From UBA931 sp036825435 (GTDB lineage Bacteria > Pseudomonadota > Gammaproteobacteria > Burkholderiales > Casimicrobiaceae), in contig DAISYG010000069.1 in the NCBI GenBank assembly GCA_036825435.1, positions 1-11,586 of the forward strand: DNA of 11,586 nt, given 5' to 3'. The notes beneath the pieces were generated by a model that was not told the origin of the DNA, made no database searches, and saw only the letters and a program-made list of their open reading frames with translations. The position numbers were made by a program, and so were the translations under genes. Shown piece by piece: positions 7,187 through 11,586 of the stretch (the stretch's first letter is position 1; each line of letters begins with the position of its first letter).

Positions 7187-7211
7187 CCTTTCCACAAGAA
7201 AGGCGTATTTT
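7187..7211 (+). terminator. Possible attenuator hairpin upstream of leuA
   Basis: CCTTTC (7187-7192) pairs perfectly with GAAAGG (7198-7203) around the loop CACAA, followed by CGTATTTT. Six base pairs with moderate GC make a weak intrinsic terminator. Its place between the leucine-rich frame and the leuA ribosome-binding site suits an attenuator. Confidence 0.4.
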
Positions 7212-7240
7212 CATTGATTAGCTTTTATCAGGTGATGATT

Positions 7241-8959
7241 ATGAAAACTGTTTCTCAGGAACCCGCTGCCTCCAAATACCATCCGTACCCACAGGTACAT
7301 CTCAAGGATCGAACCTGGCCGGACAACACGATTACCCACGCCCCCATCTGGTGCAGCGTCGATTTGCGCGACGGTAACCAGGCGCTGATTGAGCCGATGG
7401 ACAGCAAACGCAAAATGCAGCTTTATGAATTGCTTGTCCGCATGGGCTACAAGGAAATCGAAGTCGGGTTCCCTGCCGCGTCGCAAACCGATTACGATTT
7501 TGTGCGCCGTCTTATCGACGAAAAGCGTATTCCCGAGGACGTCACCGTGCAGGTATTGACGCAATCGCGCGAGCCGCTGATCCGCAAAACCTTCGAAGCA
7601 TTGCACGGTGCAAAACGCGCCATCGTCCACCTGTACAACTCAACCTCCGAAGTGCAACGTCGTGTCGTTTTCGGGATGGATAAAGACGGGATTCGCGACC
7701 TCGCCGTTTCCGGCGCCAAACTGTTGCGCGACATCGCCAAAGACTATCCCGAAACCGAATGGGTCTTTCAGTATTCTCCGGAAAGCTTCACCGGCACCGA
7801 GCTGGATTTTGCCGCCGAGGTATGCAATGCCGTCATTGACATCTGGCAACCAACGCCGGAAAAGAAAATCATCCTCAATCTGCCATCCACCGTCGAGATG
7901 ACAACATCCAACGTATATGCCGACCAGATTGAATGGATGAACCGTCACCTCGAAAAACGCGACAGCATCATCATCTCCGTACACCCGCACAATGACCGTG
8001 GCTGTGGCGTCGCCGCGGCGGAGCTTGCGCTGCTCGCTGGTGCGGATCGGGTTGAAGGCTGTCTGTTCGGTAACGGTGAGCGCACCGGCAATGTCTGCCT
8101 TGTCACATTGGGATTGAATTTGTTCACGCACGGTGTCGATCCCGAAATCGACTTTTCCGACATCAATGAAGTCGTGCGCACTGTCGAATATTGCAACCAG
8201 ATTCCAGTACATCCGCGTCATCCTTACGGTGGCGATCTGGTTTTCACCGCGTTCTCCGGTTCGCATCAAGATGCGATCAAGAAAGGCATGAACAAACGCA
8301 AAGAAGGTTTGGCTGCACACAATCCAGTCTGGGAAGTGCCCTACCTGCCGATTGATCCCGCTGATGTCGGACGTACCTACGACGCAGTGATTCGCGTCAA
8401 CAGCCAATCCGGCAAGGGCGGTGTTTCCTACTTGCTCGAACGCGACCACGGCTTTTCGCTGCCACGCCTGTTGCAGATTGAATTCAGCCAGATCGTCCAG
8501 ACCGTCACCGACAAAACCGGCAAAGAGCTTCCGTCCAAAGAAATTTTCCAGATATTTTCCGACGAATATCTGGCACAAAAGGATGCGCCGCTTGTTTATC
8601 AATCACACCGCTCCGTGCACAATGGCAATGGAGACGGCGTAGAAACGTTCGATGCGACCATCCTGGTCAACGGCACACCGCGCGCCATACACGGTGTCGG
8701 TAACGGCCCGGTTGATGCCTTCATTCAGGCACTGCGCGACGGCTTCGACTTTGATATTCGCGTATTGAACTACAGTGAACATGCCACCGGCACCGGCGAA
8801 GACGCCACCGCCGCTGCCTATGTGCAACTGCGCTTCGGCGAAGAAAACTCGCTGTTCGGCGTGGCACTTGATCCGAACATCGTCACCTCAACACTCAAAG
8901 CCGTGATCAGCGCCGTCAACCGGGCGTTGAAGAAAGAATGGATCAGCGTTTCCCAATAA
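7241..8959 (+). CDS. leuA: 2-isopropylmalate synthase, long yeast/actinobacterial-type form
   Basis: This enzyme condenses acetyl-CoA with 2-oxoisovalerate, the first committed step of leucine synthesis. It has 572 residues. The N-terminal HMGL-like barrel has the catalytic LRDGNQ (R43, D44), KEIEVGFPAASQTD (71-84), the metal-binding VHPHNDRG (H248, H250) and FGNGERTGN (276-284). SGSHQDAIKKG (339-349) marks the following subdomain. The C-terminal part (about 435-568), with HGVGNGPVDAF and ATGTGEDATAAAYV, is the LeuA regulatory domain, where leucine normally inhibits. The opening SKYHPYPQVHLKDRTWP and the length identify the form seen in yeast LEU4 and Mycobacterium LeuA, not the 523-residue E. 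coli form. The ATG at 7241 is chosen because AGGTGA (7230-7235) lies five bases upstream; a TTG at 7214 and an ATG at 7235 are alternatives. It is monocistronic here, with its own terminator. Confidence 0.96.
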   Translation: MKTVSQEPAASKYHPYPQVHLKDRTWPDNTITHAPIWCSVDLRDGNQALIEPMDSKRKMQLYELLVRMGYKEIEVGFPAASQTDYDFVRRLIDEKRIPEDVTVQVLTQSREPLIRKTFEALHGAKRAIVHLYNSTSEVQRRVVFGMDKDGIRDLAVSGAKLLRDIAKDYPETEWVFQYSPESFTGTELDFAAEVCNAVIDIWQPTPEKKIILNLPSTVEMTTSNVYADQIEWMNRHLEKRDSIIISVHPHNDRGCGVAAAELALLAGADRVEGCLFGNGERTGNVCLVTLGLNLFTHGVDPEIDFSDINEVVRTVEYCNQIPVHPRHPYGGDLVFTAFSGSHQDAIKKGMNKRKEGLAAHNPVWEVPYLPIDPADVGRTYDAVIRVNSQSGKGGVSYLLERDHGFSLPRLLQIEFSQIVQTVTDKTGKELPSKEIFQIFSDEYLAQKDAPLVYQSHRSVHNGNGDGVETFDATILVNGTPRAIHGVGNGPVDAFIQALRDGFDFDIRVLNYSEHATGTGEDATAAAYVQLRFGEENSLFGVALDPNIVTSTLKAVISAVNRALKKEWISVSQ

Positions 8960-8993
8960 TACTGACCATGTTGATGAACAAAATTCAGAACTG

Positions 8994-9010
8994 AAAGCCC
9001 ACAAGGCTTT
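8994..9010 (+). repeat. Small hairpin downstream of leuA
   Basis: AAAGCC (8994-8999) and GGCTTT (9005-9010) pair perfectly around CACAA, and one further T follows. It precedes the much stronger terminator by seven bases and may act with it. The loop sequence is the same as in the hairpin upstream of leuA. Confidence 0.45.
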
Positions 9011-9017
9011 TCCGAAC

Positions 9018-9050
9018 AGGGCGTACGAGATCCGTACGCCCTTATTTTTA
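9018..9050 (+). terminator. Rho-independent terminator of leuA
   Basis: A perfect ten-base-pair stem, AGGGCGTACG (9018-9027) with CGTACGCCCT (9033-9042), closes the loop AGATC and is followed by TATTTTTA. This is a strong intrinsic terminator for plus-strand transcription. It also lies directly past the end of the minus-strand DUF924 gene, where the stem might block converging transcripts, though no T-run serves that direction. Confidence 0.9.
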
Positions 9051-9053
9051 ATC

Positions 9054-9596
9054 TCAAAAAGATGAACCCGGCTGCTGCAAAAACAATTTTTCTTCTTCGG
9101 TTGATCTTCTATCCAACGCGGCATTGCGATGCGGATAACGTCCAAAACGCTCAATAATTGCCTTGTGTTTGAGTTCAAAACTTAAATTATTTTCAAGCTC
9201 CGGCTCGGAAAAATAGCGTACCGCTTCTTCGTGAATACGTAACGACTCGGAGTGCATCATCGGCATATACAGAAACGCACGCATTTTTGTTGGCAGCTTG
9301 TGCGCATCGCCGGTTGCAATCGCTTCCTGCGTCAAGATCAACGCCATGCCGTCTCCGGCAAAGGCGGCAGCCCGATCGCGAAACATGTTGCGCGGAAATT
9401 GATCAAGCACGATGATTTCCGCCAAACGGCCTTCGATATCCTTGCGCCAGACAAAAAGCTCACCGCGGAAAGCGGCTTCGTAATATGTCAAAAAACGCGT
9501 TTTGATCAAAGCATCAAATGCGTCATCTTTCTTGAACCACAGTGCCGGGTCAATTTCATTGAACCAGAAATCAATAATTGTTTTACTTTCCATCAT
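9054..9596 (-). CDS. DUF924 family protein
   Basis: A 180-residue soluble, mostly helical protein recognised by the family's conserved segments: the N-terminal IIDFWF (7-12), IIVLDQFPRNMFRD (61-74), RAFLYMPMMHSES (106-118) and ERFGRYPHRNAALDR (149-163) followed by TEEEKLFL. DUF924 proteins have a tetratricopeptide-like helical fold and are widespread in proteobacteria, but their biochemical role is not established. Two Met codons in a row (9596 and 9593) leave the exact start open by one residue. It lies 57 bases downstream of ettA on the same strand with no clear terminator between, so the two are likely co-transcribed. Confidence 0.9.
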   Translation of the reverse strand: MMESKTIIDFWFNEIDPALWFKKDDAFDALIKTRFLTYYEAAFRGELFVWRKDIEGRLAEIIVLDQFPRNMFRDRAAAFAGDGMALILTQEAIATGDAHKLPTKMRAFLYMPMMHSESLRIHEEAVRYFSEPELENNLSFELKHKAIIERFGRYPHRNAALDRRSTEEEKLFLQQPGSSF

Positions 9597-9653
9597 CTTT
9601 ACTTTTCGAATAGTTTTGATTCATGTCGCGAGCACACAGTCATGAAACAACGG

Positions 9654-11318
9654 CTATTTAAGCCCTTTATAGCGCACTCTCTTCGGCCTTGCGCCCTCTT
9701 CACCCAATCGTTTTCTTTTATCGGCTTCATACTCCTGATAATTACCGTCAAAGAATACCCACTGGCTGTCACCTTCAGCGGCGAGGATATGCGTACAAAT
9801 ACGGTCAAGAAACCAGCGATCATGGCTGATGATCATCGCCGAACCGGCAAACTCAAGCAGGGCATCTTCCAGTGCGCGCAGTGTTTCGACATCAAGATCG
9901 TTGGACGGTTCGTCCAAAAGCAAAACGTTACCGCCCGCCGCCAGCATTTTGGCAAGATGCAACCGTCCGCGCTCGCCGCCTGATAAATTCTTCACCAGTT
10001 TCTGCTGATCACCACCTTTGAAATTGAAGCGGCCAAGGTAAGCGCGACTCGGCATGATGAAACGACCGACCGTCAAATTATCCAGCCCACCCGACACATC
10101 TTCCCAAACGGTTTTATCGCCCTCCAGCGCATCACGACTCTGATCGACTACGGCTAATTGCACCGTTTTTCCGATTTTAACTTCACCACTATCTGGTTTT
10201 TCTTTTTCGGTAATCAGCTTGAACAGTGTTGATTTTCCCGCGCCGTTCGCACCGATCACACCGACAATCGCGCCCGGCGGTATTTTGAAACTCAAGTCAT
10301 CAATCAAAATTTTATCGCCAAAACCTTTGGTGACGTGATCAAACTCGATAACATCATTACCCAGACGTTCGGCAACCGGAATAAATATTTCATTTGTTTC
10401 GTTGCGCTTCTGATACTCATGCGTTGACAACTCCTCAAAGCGCGTCAATCGGGCTTTGCTTTTTGCCTGCCGTCCTTTCGGATTCTGTCGCACCCATTCC
10501 AATTCTTTTTTCATCGCACGGGTACGTGCATCTTCGCCGCGCTGTTCCTGTTCCAAACGCTGTTCTTTTTGCTCAAGCCAACTGCTGTAATTACCCTTCC
10601 ACGGAATGCCATAGCCACGATCCAATTCCAGAATCCACTCGGCAGCATTGTCGAGAAAATAACGATCGTGTGTGATTGCAACCACCGTGCCTGGGAAACG
10701 ATACAAAAATTGCTCCAACCAATCGACCGATTCAGCATCCAGATGGTTGGTCGGCTCGTCAAGCAACAGCATGTCGGGCTTGGACAGTAATAACCGACAC
10801 AACGCCACGCGACGCTTCTCACCACCGGACAACGTCGCAACCTGCGCTTCCCACGGCGGCAAACGCAAAGCATCTGCCGCAATTTCCAGTTGCGCTTCAC
10901 TGCTGTCGCCACTGCCCGCCGCAATGATCGCTTCGAGTTCAGCTTGCTCGGAAGCAAGTTTGTCAAAATCGGCATCCGGTTCCGCATATTCAGCATACAC
11001 TTCTTCCAAACGTTTCTTCGCCGCCAAAATGCCGCCAATGCCCTCCTCAACCGTTTCGCGAACGTTCTTCTGCGGATCAAGTTGCGGTTCCTGTGGCAAA
11101 TAACCAATGCTCAGTCCGGGCATCGGAACGGCTTCGCCGTCGATCTCGGTATCAATACCCGCCATGATTTTGAGCAGCGTTGATTTTCCCGCGCCGTTCA
11201 AACCAAGCACGCCAATTTTGGCGCCTGGAAAAAAAGACAGTGAAATGTCTTTCAGTATTTGTCGTTTAGGCGGCACGGTTTTGCCGACCCGATTCATTGT
11301 GAAAACGTATTGCGCCAT
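9654..11318 (-). CDS. ettA: Energy-dependent translational throttle protein EttA (ABC-F ATPase)
   Basis: A 554-residue soluble ABC-F protein that binds the ribosomal E site and gates the first elongation step according to the ATP/ADP ratio. Nucleotide domain 1 has Walker A GLNGAGKST (39-47), signature LSGGE (163-167) and Walker B LLLDEPTNHLD (184-194, catalytic E188). Domain 2 has Walker A GANGAGKST (356-364), LSGGE (445-449) and LLLDEPSNDLD (466-476, E470). Both glutamates fall at the same residue numbers as in E. coli EttA. The arm motif follows LDNAAEWILELDRG, and the basic linker (ELEWVRQNPKGRQAKSKARL, 272-291) and YQKRNETNEIFIP are strongly EttA-like, which separates it from Uup or YheS. 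Walker B of domain 2 has Ser472 where Thr is common. The start ATG at 11318 is preceded by AGGA about eight bases upstream. Confidence 0.97.
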   Translation of the reverse strand: MAQYVFTMNRVGKTVPPKRQILKDISLSFFPGAKIGVLGLNGAGKSTLLKIMAGIDTEIDGEAVPMPGLSIGYLPQEPQLDPQKNVRETVEEGIGGILAAKKRLEEVYAEYAEPDADFDKLASEQAELEAIIAAGSGDSSEAQLEIAADALRLPPWEAQVATLSGGEKRRVALCRLLLSKPDMLLLDEPTNHLDAESVDWLEQFLYRFPGTVVAITHDRYFLDNAAEWILELDRGYGIPWKGNYSSWLEQKEQRLEQEQRGEDARTRAMKKELEWVRQNPKGRQAKSKARLTRFEELSTHEYQKRNETNEIFIPVAERLGNDVIEFDHVTKGFGDKILIDDLSFKIPPGAIVGVIGANGAGKSTLFKLITEKEKPDSGEVKIGKTVQLAVVDQSRDALEGDKTVWEDVSGGLDNLTVGRFIMPSRAYLGRFNFKGGDQQKLVKNLSGGERGRLHLAKMLAAGGNVLLLDEPSNDLDVETLRALEDALLEFAGSAMIISHDRWFLDRICTHILAAEGDSQWVFFDGNYQEYEADKRKRLGEEGARPKRVRYKGLK

Positions 11319-11383
11319 GGAAATCCTGAATGTACTTGAAAACCAGCGATGATAACAAAAACAACGCAGTATGACCGCGCTGC

Positions 11384-11426
11384 AAAAAAGCTAAGGACTA
11401 AAAGTAGATTAGCATCATGTTAGTCC
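11384..11426 (-). terminator. Candidate minus-strand terminator with interleaved inverted repeats
   Basis: On the minus strand GGACTAA (11426-11420) can pair with TTAGTCC (11401-11395), and GCTAA (11413-11409) with TTAGC (11394-11390), directly followed by TTTTTT (11389-11384). The two pairings are interleaved, so they either exclude each other or form a pseudoknot. The T-run supports termination of a minus-strand transcript entering from the right, before ettA. Confidence 0.35.
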
Positions 11427-11533
11427 GCATCAGCCTCTTTTTTATGTTCATACCCGCAGATCCGGTTCAGCAAAAACTCAATGCTTGGCGACACCGGGCG
11501 GCGCGACCTGCCTTGATCGTCGAAACTTCTCAA

Positions 11534-11586
11534 TGAACCGCCCCGGGTTTCTCGGAGGCAGTTTTGTTTGAGTCATGCGGCATAAG
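11534..11586. mobile_element. Possible end of an IS3-family-like insertion sequence, cut by the window edge
   Basis: The sequence from TGAACCGCCCCGGG onward resembles my recollection of IS3-family terminal repeats, which begin with TG. It includes a hairpin, GCC-CCGGG-TTT-CTCGG-A-GGC (11540-11559), followed by AGTTTTGTTT. No transposase is visible because the window ends. The same hairpin could be a plain terminator of a plus-strand gene, so this is tentative. Confidence 0.3.

Noticed and set aside
7640..8602. A 320-codon open frame antisense to leuA
   Set aside because: It lies wholly inside leuA, whose motifs are complete, and its translation shows no recognisable family. GC-rich codon bias commonly opens such frames.
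9652..9664. GGCT/AGCC hairpin at the end of ettA as a terminator
   Set aside because: Only four base pairs, overlapping the stop codon and without a proper T-run, so co-transcription with the DUF924 gene is preferred.

Overview
The window looks like ordinary proteobacterial chromosome, most likely from a betaproteobacterium. The evidence is UvrC followed by PgsA, an E. coli-like EttA, a one-piece tmRNA with an ALAA-ending tag, a type A RNase P RNA, and the arrangement gloB / methyltransferase / rnhA. Coding DNA is moderately GC-rich (32 of 60 bases in the sampled row 4561-4620). The assignment to Betaproteobacteria is an inference from gene style; no taxonomic search was possible.

Layout. 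56-2075: gloB (minus) is divergent from a YafS-like methyltransferase and rnhA (plus, overlapping by 11 bases). 2157-4337 is an RNA-rich stretch: tmRNA on plus, then tRNA-Leu(UAG) and RNase P RNA on minus. Between the facing 3' ends of tmRNA and tRNA-Leu sits one AT-rich minus-strand gene. It encodes a 346-residue protein with a winged-helix-like N-terminus, a GHKL/HATPase domain and a C-terminal STAS-like (DUF4325) domain. Its promoter carries a direct repeat and a palindrome. This is the clearest accessory element and the best candidate for something undescribed. 4423-6969: uvrC and pgsA (plus). 6970-8959: a leader region with a 28-codon frame containing seven leucine codons in nine, then a yeast/actinobacterial-type leuA, closed by a strong terminator. 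9054-11318: a DUF924 protein and ettA on minus, with ettA upstream.

The right edge (11319-11586) has no identified gene. It holds an interleaved inverted repeat with a T-run on the minus strand, an open frame ending at that repeat, and a sequence from 11534 resembling the end of an IS3-family element.

Most genes are housekeeping: detoxification (gloB), R-loop and primer removal (rnhA), ribosome rescue (ssrA), tRNA maturation (rnpB), excision repair (uvrC), phosphatidylglycerol synthesis (pgsA), leucine synthesis (leuA) and translation gating (ettA). They do not form one pathway. The points worth following are the HATPase/STAS-like gene with its operator-like repeats, the leucine-rich leader before leuA, and the mobile-looking right edge.
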